Assembly (NCBI GenBank): GCA_032821775.1
Contig: JAVLRN010000002.1
Coordinates: forward strand, 3,968,001 to 4,032,000
Reading direction: 5' to 3'
Source: Sanguinoderma infundibulare
Taxonomy: Eukaryota > Basidiomycota > Agaricomycetes > Polyporales > Polyporaceae
DNA: 64,000 bases
Numbering within the stretch: position 1 is the stretch's first letter; every line of letters begins with the position of its first letter. Shown here piece by piece: positions 35,089 to 45,266 of this stretch. The translations under genes were made by a program, and so were the position numbers. The notes under the pieces are model-generated. The model worked only from the letters and a program-made list of their open reading frames with translations. It was not told where the DNA came from and made no database searches.

Positions 35089-36858
35089 ATGCCGGCCGGG
35101 TGCACAGCTTTCTTAAGCGATCAATCAAATCATGTTTTCGGCTATTGGGATCCTCTGAATATCCAACTTCGCCCCAAGTGCGCATTTTCACAGCTGTTTG
35201 CATGGTCTCCTGTCATGGACAACGTACTCCACACCCCATCTGCCCAATTCCAACGCCGCGCAGCGACTGCACAGTTTATAGTCAACCTCGAACAGTATTT
35301 CACGAAGCACGGTGATAACATAACGCCCCACCAGCAGCTCATTTCGCAATGGCCCTTGCCCCCTGATCACCTGGATCGAGTTGCGGTGGACGACTGCCGA
35401 ACCGTCGCCTTCACGCTGTCCAAAGCCCGCTCCAATCAATGTATGTATCTGATTCATTCCGATAGCACTGTTCACACTGATTTCTTCCAGATTCCGTGAA
35501 TTGGGATGCAACGGCGTACGCCCATGAGGTCTCCCAAAAGGTCATTCCTGACCTGGAGGTGGAGAATCATCTGATGCAGAAGTATGAACCGCTCATCGGC
35601 GTCGAGGAGTTCCATGCCCGATGCGACTGGAACCTTCCGTTGGTCGTCGACCCAGCCGTCTTTACAGATAAGAATGGTCGAGTTCTTGCCTGGTCGCTCC
35701 CGAATGTTCTCTCCGAGAATCGGCAGGTATGTATTACATTGCGGCAGCTGCACCGGGGGTGCTGATCATCGGAAACAGCAAAAGATATTAAAGACGACGC
35801 GGATCCTTGAGGCTCAGCTGACAATCAAGACAGCGGAAGCCAACCAGCCGATCACGAAAGGATGGCGCACGGCGGACACCTTTTTCTCAAAAGGGGCCGA
35901 ATGGGACTCGGGGACGGTTCTACTCTATCCAGCGGGGTTTCAGCAAGGGCACACAGTACGACCGGCAGCCGAAATTCATTTCCGGCACCTACTGATCTCC
36001 ACGACAGGGTCAACACTTTGATCCGGCACCTAGCATGGACGTGCAGTCAGCCCGAGCTTCCGACTGGATGCTGGACTTTGAGGAGTCTGGCGGTATCCTG
36101 GACGGGATCCTCGCGGTAGCTCATCCAGAACTATACGAGGCCAGCCAAGACCTGATGGAGCGGTGTGTCATGAGACACGCATCTTGCGCTTCCCTCATGG
36201 CCACCTGGCCCATGACTTTCACATCTGTGCAGATCATTGTGAATCGCTCGACTCTCCGCCACCGCGACACCAGTGCGATGCCAGGTTGGCTCGACCTGCT
36301 GCTCACGCTCGGCAGCTACGGTGAGACAGGTATCTTTGAGATTCGTAATCTCGGCATCTCGCTCCCGTACGGTTCCGGCTCTGTGGTTTTGCCAACCTCG
36401 AGGCTTCTCATTCACGGCGTTCCGAATGTGCTGAAGGATCGCATTGCATACGCGTTGTACATGAACAAGGCCGTGTACGAGTGGTTCAAGGTGCCGATGG
36501 TCAGCACAACGCAGCTAGCCACATCCGGTGAGTCCTTCGTTGGCTGAGCCGGTCCACATGATTCACCTCCTGTTCAGAGAACGCAGACGTTGTGGATGAC
36601 GTGCCGAGCGGAGCTGGACCACACACGGCAGATCAGCAGGACCTCCCGGCACCCATCGATAAGGGAAAGGGCAGGGAAATCGAACCGCCGGCTCCCGTGG
36701 CACCGGCAGCCGACGGGAGAGGGGATGGAGGTGCCGGTGTGGAACGCGATGAGCCAATGGACGAGGAGTCTGATCTGACGGAGGAAGAGGAGTCAGATCT
36801 GACGGAGGAAGAGGAGGATGCGGATGGCGAAACAGACGGCAATGACATGGAGGAGTAG
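35089..36858 (+). CDS. TET/JBP-type 2-oxoglutarate/Fe(II) dioxygenase (KDZ-associated)
   Basis: TET/JBP enzymes oxidise 5-methylcytosine or thymine in DNA. Five exons (35089-35440, 35491-35726, 35779-35955, 36008-36527, 36578-36858), phase-checked, give about 521 residues. The catalytic block is in exon 4. NRSTLRHRD supplies His340 and Asp342 of the HxD iron motif. LLIHGV gives the distal His391. Arg400 of KDRIAYALYM is placed to bind 2-oxoglutarate. Upstream, the DKNGRVLAWSLPNVLSE and GGILAVAHPELYE-like blocks match fungal Tet-like proteins. The last exon is an acidic low-complexity tail. The gene ends 70 bases before the transposase start on the same strand. All key residues are present, so it could be active. 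Substrate (5mC versus other base) is inferred from the family. Confidence 0.8.
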
Positions 36859-36928
36859 AGTACCAACACGGCATCAAACATTTGTCGCTCCCCATCCCCC
36901 TGCGCGCGCCACTGTCTATGATACTGTG

Positions 36929-39900
36929 ATGGCTAGACGACGATTCTTAAATGCACCTACTGGCTTTGACGAGATCACGGCGGGTACTCGAAAGACGAAA
37001 CGGGGAGTTCAGATTGTTACAAAGAAATCAAAAGTACATTTCACCGCGCCCGAAGCCGTGCGCGAGCCATCGACATCGACTTCCCGCCGTACACCGCAAG
37101 AGGCTGCCGAAGCCCCGCCCCCGGCAGCTATCGATGACTACAGCGAAATAACACTGGAATCGCACATACGTCCTCAGCGCAAAGGGAAGGTAAGGAAATA
37201 CTTTTATGAAATAATACGCTAAGCATTGACATCGCCGGGACGTCCAGTCGCAAAACGATTTCCAGCGCGAGTACCTCATCGTCCAAGATGAATACATCGA
37301 CCGGCAGCTCATGCTCGAGGCTCAGCCGCCCGGGAGAGTTGGAACATGTGGTCATCAAGCCCTCTGGAGGTGTCTGACATGCCATGCGACACCGACCTTC
37401 TGCAGCAGCTGCTGCCGTGATGCTCACCAGTCTCATCCCCTTCACCGCGTCGAATTTTGGGGCGGCACATTTTATAGACCAGCATGGCTACGGCAGCTCG
37501 GACTCCAAGTACACTGTGGCCACCGCGGTGCGCAATGCCCCGCGTTAGGTGCATACGACACTGCTGAAGAGCAGCAGCCGCGAGTTCCTTCCATTGTCGA
37601 TGATCTGCCGTCCCTAGATCCCGCCAGGCAACCACCCACACCGTTTCCCTTCCTCCCCCTTGCCGAATCCGTAGCTACCGACGATGAAGATGGGAATGAA
37701 GACGATGAGCTGCCGTACCTGGAGGAGGAGCCTGACTCTGAGATGGAAGATGAAGACAGCAACTTCTACCTGGGTTCTGGTGACACTCTGTTGCCTGAGG
37801 TGTCTGACCTACCGTGGGTCGGTGAAGGCCCTCGCCGTCCTGCGCCGAGCACCTCGCCTGCTGCCTCTGCATTCTACAGCAATGACCGGATGATTGTCGT
37901 TGTTGACACGGACGGAGTTCATGAGTTGCCGTTCACCTTCTGTGCTTGCACAGCTGCCGAACGCCAGGACTTTCAGCTACTCGATCTCGGCTACTATCCC
38001 GCCTCTATCACTCAGCCAAAGACAGTCTTCACGACTCGCGTTCTCGACGATTTCTTGCTCGCAAACAAGGAATGCAAGACTTCGGCACGAAACTACTACA
38101 ACAAGCTTCGTCGGACAACCAATGCTGCCTTTCCCCATATGGTGCCGGTGTGTTGCCCAGACCCTCGTTGCATATAATGGATTGAAACGCTGACAGACAG
38201 TGCTAGGATCGATACAAGGAACTGCTCCGTGTATCTCGTCAATGGCGCAACCAGCAGATGCGGAAGCTGGCGGGTTTTGCTCACCGGCAGCAGGCGATTG
38301 GGCCCGGCGATTTGGCAGTGCGTTGTCCCGCATGTCCCCAGCCAGAGGTCAACCTACCTGAGTCATGGCGAGATGATCCTGAACAGTACGTCACCTACTC
38401 CTCCTCTCGGCTGATTGTGATCCTCATTTGATTAGATGGAAGTACACCCGATCCGTCGTTCTCGATGGCAATTTCAGCGCGCAACATCGGCACATGCGAA
38501 ATCCTGAGGACGACATTTCCTTTGCCGATGGACACGCCTTCATGGTAACTGATGCACCGTACAAGCAACACCTCAAAACCGCAACTGAATACCAAGAGGT
38601 GCGTCACGTAGTCGCATCGGCTGCCTCGCCTAGACGTTAAGTGAGATGCACTGTCTTGGGCAACTCAGAAGTCAACATGCAATGATCACCGTGCAGTGCT
38701 GAATGCAACCATTGACTGTGCAAAGCTGGAAGCTACCGGGATTGGCGCGGCAGCGTGTTCTAGGCATGGCTTTTTCGCCCCACACGCATCCGTCGACTTC
38801 CAACAGGGCGAGCGGTATGCATCTATGAATTCAGGAATCGTTCCGACAGCCACACTAACCTGCCGATAGCCAGCGGAACATGGACTACGTACTTAACTGG
38901 GTCCTCGCATATCTCAACGGCCTCACCCGCATTCTCGTCCTCTATGACATTATGTGCCAATATTTCATTCATTTGTACGCCAGGTTTGAGAAGAGCCCGT
39001 TGCTTCACATGCCCGAGGGCCTCACATTCCTGTGCGGTATCGGCCAGTTTCACGTCCATGGGCACATCCCGCAATGCTTCCCTCGCTTCTCGTGCAACTT
39101 TGTCGTTGGAGCCGGTGTCCAGGATGGTGAAATATTGGAGACACTATGGAACAAGGTCAATGCGATCGCAGATAGCACCAGGGGAATGTCGGCAGCACAC
39201 CGTCGGGAGGTCATTGACGACCACATGAACGACTCCAATTGGATGAAGGTCACCAGAATTAGTAAGCTACGTATGACCCCATAATTTTCGGCAGCTTACT
39301 GACCATCGTATCAGCCGCACTACTCACTCGGAAGTGGAAAAGGGCATGCCAACAATGGAAGCCTGCAGTATCCGCATTCGAGAGCCTTGCGGCAGCTACC
39401 GATGCCACCAAATGTACCAAGTGGAAGGCTGAGGCTGATGCCGCAGATGCCGAACGATTGCGGGACCCATCAGCGATGGACATCTATGCTGTCTCATCAA
39501 ATCCTTGTGAGTAGTTCGAGGTACACTGTGAACGAGAAATGAATTTTTGTCAATAGTGCCGACGAGGAAGGAGGTGCAGGTCATGCTTGCACAGGAAGAG
39601 CTCACCGATGCTGGGGCGTCCGATGAGACTCTTGGAGCTGCGGACTGGATTGCACATGGGCTGATGATTGAGGAAACAAAGTAGGTTTCTGAAGCGTGCC
39701 GAAAACGCACACTAATGACAGTGTTTCAGACTCGCGATTGCTCACACCGCTCGTTGCACCAAGGACAGTGCCGGCACCCAGGCAAGGCTGTCACTCGTGC
39801 AAAAACGGCAGCGCCTCGCTTCCGCTATTAGCGCATTCCACAAGACGGGACGGAAGCATCTGCCGGGCCACCTACCGGGTGATGGTGGAGTCCTCGGTGC

Positions 39901-40783
39901 GGATCTCACGATGTTCGGTGACGAATGGGATATGCATAACGTCGTCGGTGAGGCCATCCGAGAGCTGCCGGCAGATCGTCCTGAAACCCATCCAATTGGT
40001 CTGCCGTCCACGTTCGGAATCGACTTCCTTGCTCAGAACGATATGCTGGACCTGGCAAAGAAGGAGCGGCAGCTCCGTGAAGGTCAGCTCAACGATGCCC
40101 TACAGGGAATACGCACTGGAATCGGGTACAAATCTCTACTGTACCGCGCTAAGGTCTGTAACGCATCATCATACCGGGCGAAATTGCGCAGCTTCGACGA
40201 TGTCCACGTTGCCGACGAGGGAGTCCGGAAGCACGTCCGGGTCTATCAGCAAGCTCGAGCAGCGATGGGACGGCTATTCTATCTTGACGACCCTGAGGAT
40301 GTGACAGCATTCGAACGCTTCCGAACAACATACAAAGACATCAAGAAGGAAGATCTGAAGACGACAACCGCGGTCATGGAATCCTTTACACCTGGGCTTC
40401 GCAACGAACATTCGGCCTGGTTCTGGAACATCTCAGACACTGAGTCTGGAGAGCAGAGTACGTGGATGCGAGACTGTGAGTCGATCGCGGTACCGATATA
40501 CCATTACAAAGCACTTACCAAATCCACAGACCGTCGCATGCTGTGGCTTCGGGCATATGCTCGTAAGTCCCGATGGGATGAAGAGGTTGTCCTGGTGCCG
40601 TTTGAGATGGACTGCACGGTTCGCACATTCGAATGGAAGGCTGCCGATTGGGAGAAATGGAGCACAACAGCTAAAACGCCGGGTCACTTGGCGTATGCTC
40701 ACCGGCAGGTCTCAATGTGGCGCAGTCTCAAAGACCATGCGGTCGGAGTCTTTTCTAGTGCACGGAGTAAATATGTACCGTAG
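36929..40783 (+). CDS. KDZ transposase with CxC2-type cysteine cluster
   Basis: Ten exons (36929-37189, 37248-38147, 38207-38385, 38436-38598, 38669-38814, 38870-39261, 39315-39506, 39557-39680, 39730-40475, 40530-40783) join in phase to about 1,118 residues, typical for the family. Residues about 121-154 carry the CxC2-like cluster (CGHQALWRCLTC...FCSSCC...HPLHRVEFW). The RNase H-like core shows VVLDGNF (Asp457), VLYDIMCQY (Asp576) and GEILETLW (Glu637 or Glu640) as likely catalytic acids. The helical C-terminus has WLRAYARKSRWDEEVVL, common in KDZ transposases. No frame break was found. It should cut and move the element, presumably acting on the TTACC termini. Confidence 0.85.
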
Positions 40784-41093
40784 AAAGCAGTATGTTAGAC
40801 CGTCTTCGGAAGCATTGACTGGAATATTGAGTGCATGAATAAGGTGCCGCAGACGGCCATAAATCATGGATATGACGAGAAACGCTGCCTGCAATGAAAT
40901 CCTGGCACTTACAATCGTAATAGCGGAATTAGCATCATTTTGGGCAGCCTTGACTGAGACAGAGTGCGGCAGCGAGGTGCTATGGTTGGTGCCTCATTGT
41001 TGAATGCCATGTGACGCTTGGCCCGGGCCGGGACGGCTACAATACCATTATGTACCTTCGGCAGCGAAGCTTGCTATCCCAAAAGCCGCCATC

Positions 41094-41865
41094 ATGATAC
41101 CGGCACCTCAGAATCCTGCTGGTGCCCCGTACCTCAACGTACGCGGTACGGCACGTCTTGAAGTGCTCCTCATTACACGCCGAATCTCCTCTGCGCTGCA
41201 AGCAATGCCGCAACCTCCAAATGACCTCACGATACGTCGATGGAACCACGGAATCGGTCGGGAGATGGTACGCACTAAATCTAAGAAACACCTCGGTTTG
41301 GTGTTGATATACACTCTAATGGTTCCGGATTTATTTGTAGTGGACGGCGATGTGCGCGATTGGTCTCACAGCCGCAATGGAGATGACACTGGCAGACTAC
41401 AATACCGTCAAGCGTGTGTGGTGCAAACCACTCGCGTATCTCCTTCGGGCCTCTGTTTGGGAGAACCGTCGGCTTCACATCGATGTCAGCAACATCAACT
41501 TTGCAACGTATCAATGCCTCGCAACATTCAACGAGCAGGTTTTCCTCGGTATGGAGGACTCATGGATCTATCCGCAGTGGTGGACGTGGGCAGAAGATGG
41601 GCCTGGTCAGGGACACCGCACTCCCGGGTGGTGGATTAACCCTGCTTCAACTGTCGTACGTCAACACGATCCCATTTCAGAAGATACCAGTGCTGACGCG
41701 CAACAGGGCGCCCCGATTCCTATTTTTGAGTCTGACAGGGACGACCTCCGCGCGCTCGCTGGTGAGGTGTATTTGCGTATTGGTCGTATCGTTGAGGAGA
41801 AGGAGGAGGAACGGCACAGACTCGATGTTCGCATCATTGAGGAGGAGATGGAGCTTAGTCGGTAG
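41094..41865 (+). CDS. Small uncharacterised KDZ-element protein (232 residues)
   Basis: Two exons (41094-41267 and 41341-41865) join in phase 0. The protein begins MIPAPQNPAGAPYLNVRG, has a Trp-rich centre (WWTWAEDG, GWWINPAS) and a charged helical end (IVEEKEEERHRLDVRIIEEEMEL). No known domain. It follows the transposase on the same strand, about 310 bases downstream, and precedes the repeat-rich right end. Confidence 0.5.
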
Positions 41866-41930
41866 GCGGATGCACTTGCTGTTTCCGTGCGCCAAGATTT
41901 CGATGTACAACAAGCACCTGAACCAGTAGA

Positions 41931-42130
41931 ATGTATCACCACATTATTGTTCAGCCCTCAGACGTTAGCGCTATAAAACGGTTGTTGGTGCCGAAGCACT
42001 GACCACGTGCTGGAAAGGCTGCCGTCGAGTTGATCAAAATGTAGACCCATCTTACTGTTCAGCCATCACACTTGAGTGCTATAAAACGGTTGTTGGTGCC
42101 GAACCACTGACCACCGGCTGCGACGGCTGC
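41931..42130 (+). repeat. Two direct copies of a ~108-base repeat
   Basis: The core GCTATAAAACGGTTGTTGG and the following GTGCCGAA.CACTGACCAC occur twice, about 108 bases apart, preceded in both copies by TGTTCAGCC. The shared TATAAAA could be promoter-like but no gene follows closely. Confidence 0.8.
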
Positions 42131-42633
42131 TGCGGAGTGAATCTATGGATATTCAAGGACCGGCAGTAGAACACTCTGGTCGAAATCGTGTCCGCCATCG
42201 GCGGTCAACGAATGAATAAAACGGCGATACTACACAGTAATTATCATCATCAAAGCGGCCAACGAATGGCCGTGGCCCACGGCGTAGACCCTGAAGTGTA
42301 ATACTTGAGTCAATTAATTCTCCCGGCACTGCTCTCGCGGTACTGCTCCTGCGGCAGCTCCGTCCCCTGTAGCTCCGGTCCACCCGAGGTCTTTGCGGCA
42401 GCCCGCTAGCGGCAGCTAAGGCACCTTCCGAGGAAGTCGAGCGCGTCATGCCCGATACGTAAATTATGTACCGGTAATGCTAGAATGAGAATAGTAATGA
42501 GCGTAGTCCCAAAACAGAGAAGAAACCTACTTACATCTTCTGTGGCCACCGTGGTAGGGTGGGACCGTGTGACTGCAATTAGACCTCAGCTTGCAAGACT
42601 AACCTTGCATAGTCTCACAAGCTGACGACTAAT

Positions 42634-42725
42634 CCACTGCGGCAAGGTAGGCCATACCACTGCGGCAAGGTAGGCCATACCACTGCGGCAAGGTCGGCCA
42701 TACCGCTGCGGCAAGGTAGGCCACA
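42634..42725 (+). repeat. 24-base tandem repeat, four copies
   Basis: CCACTGCGGCAAGGTAGGCC plus ATAC repeated four times with single-base changes, the last copy incomplete. Confidence 0.85.
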
Positions 42726-42819
42726 TCGCGCGGGCATGCCCCAGCAGCACCGCGACTACTGCGGCGACGGAGGAAGCCTCCCGGGCCTACCCATACATGG
42801 TCCTGCTTGAGCATAGGCT

Positions 42820-43375
42820 AAATTCACATTGACTAGAAGGTTGACTCATGCAGTACACTTCAGGGTCTACGCCCTAAGCCTTGTATGATCCGCGGGGGTT
42901 GAGCCAAAGTCCGAAAACGAGAAGAGGGCTAGAGGCCCTTACACTCGGGACAGCCTCCCGCGGGCTAGGCGAGTAGCCGTGTTCGGACGGGGACGATGGC
43001 TGCGGTGAGCAGCCAGAGGATGAGGAAGGCCGTGGACGCCGCCAAGGAAGGGAGCTGCCGGGGTGAGACCCGAGCTAGACCACAGCTGCCTGGGAGAAGG
43101 CTGCCGCAAGAGCACTACCGCGAGAGCAGTGCCTGGAGAATCTAAGACATTTGAATCAGCATTGGCTCAGTTCACATTGACTAGAAGGTTGACTTACATT
43201 GTACACTTCCAGTTCTACGCCCTAAGCCTAGTACGACCCGCGGGGGTTTGCGTGGACGTGCGAAGGCGAGAATAGAGCAAGAGAGAATTTACACTGAGGA
43301 TTGCCTCAGATGGGATAGGTGAATAGCCATGTTCGGCAGGCAACGATGGGCTGCGGTGAGCAGCCAGAGTACTAC
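42820..43375 (+). repeat. Two diverged direct copies of a ~205-base block
   Basis: Block at about 42,825-43,025 (starting TTCACATTGACTAGAAGGTT, containing CTACGCCCTAAGCCT, CCGCGGGGGTT and GGCTGCGGTGAGCAGCCAGAG) is repeated at about 43,170-43,372 with substitutions and indels. Confidence 0.75.
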
Positions 43376-43439
43376 CTTAGCTGCCGCACACTTTTTATAC
43401 TATTCTGGCATGGATAGTACCATGATGAGATTGGAGAGA

Positions 43440-43860
43440 GAGATTGGGGGCGGTGGACAATGGCTGCCGCTCGAGAGCTACCGTCGAGATCTGCGGTAGA
43501 CTACAGCTACCAGGAGAGAGCTGCCGCAAGAGTGCTGCTGCGAGAGAAATATTGTCTAAAGCTACCGTCGAGACCTGCAGTAGACTGAAGCTATGGGGGA
43601 AGAGCTGCCGCAAGAGTGCTGCCGATCAAGCCTAGCTCCCGTTGAGAGCTACCGTCGAGACCTGCGGTAGACTGCAGCTACCGGGGAAGAGCTGCCAAGA
43701 GCAACGCACGGTAGATGGCAGCTACCTGAAGAGCTTCCGCAATAGTACTACTGGGAGAGTGCTGCATGGAGAGAGCTACCACGAGAGCACTGCCAGGAGA
43801 GAGATGCCGTGAGTGACAGATTGGATAACTAACAGCCGGCAGCTAACGCAGCTGCCGCAG
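43440..43860 (+). repeat. Cluster of GCTACCGTCGAGACCTGCGG / GAGCTGCCGCAAGAG repeats
   Basis: At least four imperfect copies of AGCTACCGTCGAGA(C/T)CTGCGGTAGACT(A/G)CAGCTACC, alternating with GAGCTGCCGCAAGAGTGCTGC, arranged in the same direction. Confidence 0.7.
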
Positions 43861-44769
43861 ACTTGATATGCTGCTGTGCGACCTGTGATGCGATGGTGAG
43901 ATTGGAGAGAGAGATTGGGGTCAGTGGAAAGCGACGTCACAGCTGCCATAAAGTCAGGCTTTCAATGTCCAATGAACGGCAGCCGGGATGGCTGCCGTGG
44001 ACCATACTTTGGTTTCGGGAGTTTGCGGTGGCTCAGGCCGCTGCTATGGAATGGTTGTTGGCGCAGAAATGAATCTGCGGGTCACGGGCGGGACCTGAGG
44101 ATGTTGAGACGCGTGTGCATGACTCCAGTACTGACATCTATGCTGCGTCCGGGTGATCAGTGATGTCAACAAGATAGAAATGTGCCAAATACAAAGTGCT
44201 CCCACTGCAAACCTTCCGGAAAGAGTCAATACCCCACACGCGCAATCTACGTCAACCACTGTACCCAAGGTAGGGTATTGATAAGATCGATTTGGGGAAT
44301 CGCAGGTGGTGTTGTGTATGAGATATGTGACATACAATAAATAATACACATGTATTAATATGTTGTGGACAAACCGAAGCGTGTGGGGGTTCGTGGATGG
44401 TCGTACAATTGAGACTTAACCATGTCGCCGGCCGGCTGGCAAGAGCTTGGAGGGCAGCCACCGGGCCGGCTAGCAAGTGCTGGTATAATGTCTCATGGCC
44501 GGCTGGCAAACACTGTGATGTCATTTAACTGTCTACAGAGCTTGAAAACAAGAGCAACAATAGTATACCTCTGTTTTACATATGTAACAGAGTTTTTAGA
44601 ATGAGGAATCGCACACAGGACCACTGGGGAGGTATCTGCGTTCATAACCGGCCGGTCAGCATAGCCACCTATAGACGCCGACCGGCCGGGGCGCTAAATG
44701 CAGCCACATCGGCGCGCCCGGCCCGGTAGCAAAGGTGGCTATGATGTGGGTCCCGGCCGGCGCCTGCTG

Positions 44770-44811
44770 CCTAGCAAAGCCGGGGATATGTTACAACCGG
44801 GTAATAGGTAA
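44770..44811 (-). repeat. KDZ right terminal inverted repeat
   Basis: Reverse complement starts TTACCTATTACCCGG and ends TTGCTAGG, pairing with 25573-25614. Confidence 0.8.
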
Positions 44812-44997
44812 TATAAGCAATTGTGATGGAATGGTCTCGAACGCCTGTCGTGCTTGTCCGGTGGTCCTCTGTTGATCCGGTATGGGCGTGAGATACAAAC
44901 TTAGGACGACGTGCGAGAGCTACTTACCGAGTGCACCGTATGGGGCACATGACGGAAAGGCATCCGTGCTCGAGGGTGCTGTGGACACGACCTCGCT

Positions 44998-45116
44998 TCA
45001 ACCGCCCACTGGGGCGGGAGCAGTAGTCGTACGCACCAGCTCGGCCTTCTGCACCGCAATTGACAGGGTTAGCCAAAGTAGGGAGGTGGGAGTTGAGAGG
45101 CGACTCACCAAGTGTT
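44998..45116 (-). pseudogene. 3' part of a host gene split by the Plavaka insertion
   Basis: On the minus strand the 8 bases next to the transposon (45109-45116) continue the exon found at 53,110 and above. After a donor GTGAGT comes a 60-base intron and an exon at 44998-45048 reading KAELVRTTTAPAPVGG and a TGA stop. The frame fits exactly if one TT copy is removed. The encoded protein is not recognised. Confidence 0.62.
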
Positions 45117-45128
45117 CATCAGGAAAAA
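45117..45128 (+). repeat. Plavaka left terminal inverted repeat
   Basis: CATCAGGAAAAA, preceded by TT. Confidence 0.8.
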
Positions 45129-45266
45129 CGATTTTCTCTCGAGCATGGCAGGATGCTCGAGAGCGCTTGGGAGGATCGAGAGACACCTAGAGGGCGCGCG
45201 AGCTCTCGAGAGAGCTCGCGAACCGCAGGAGACCGGGGAGTACATGTTGCGCTCGGAGGAGGAGGT

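Larger units (their letters stand above)
41866..44769. other. Non-coding, repeat-rich right arm of the KDZ element
   Basis: About 2.9 kb without a supported gene. It is filled with direct repeats, CTGCCG/GCTACCG motifs and, toward the end, GGCCGG motifs. Open frames here are short and follow the repeats. Confidence 0.6.
25573..44811 (+). mobile_element. KDZ (Kyakuja-Dileera-Zisupton) DNA transposon, 19.2 kb, with TET/JBP dioxygenase cargo
   Basis: The ends are 42-base imperfect inverted repeats, about 34 of 42 matching, both starting TTACC and sharing TTACCCGG, GTAACATA and TTGCTAGG. Inside each end the sequence is rich in GGCCGG motifs. The interior holds six genes: a repeat protein (minus), a Zn2Cys6/coiled-coil protein (plus), an uncharacterised 902-residue protein (minus), a TET/JBP-type dioxygenase (plus), the KDZ transposase (plus) and a 232-residue protein (plus). 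KDZ elements linked with TET/JBP genes are known from basidiomycetes (Iyer and colleagues). No perfect 8-base target duplication is visible; the flanks TATAGGAC and TATAAGCA agree at 5 of 8. Five of the six genes have phase-consistent exon sets, so the copy may be intact. Confidence 0.82.

Noticed and set aside
25573..44811. Starship-type giant mobile element
   Set aside because: No DUF3435 tyrosine recombinase is present; a KDZ transposase and terminal inverted repeats explain the element.
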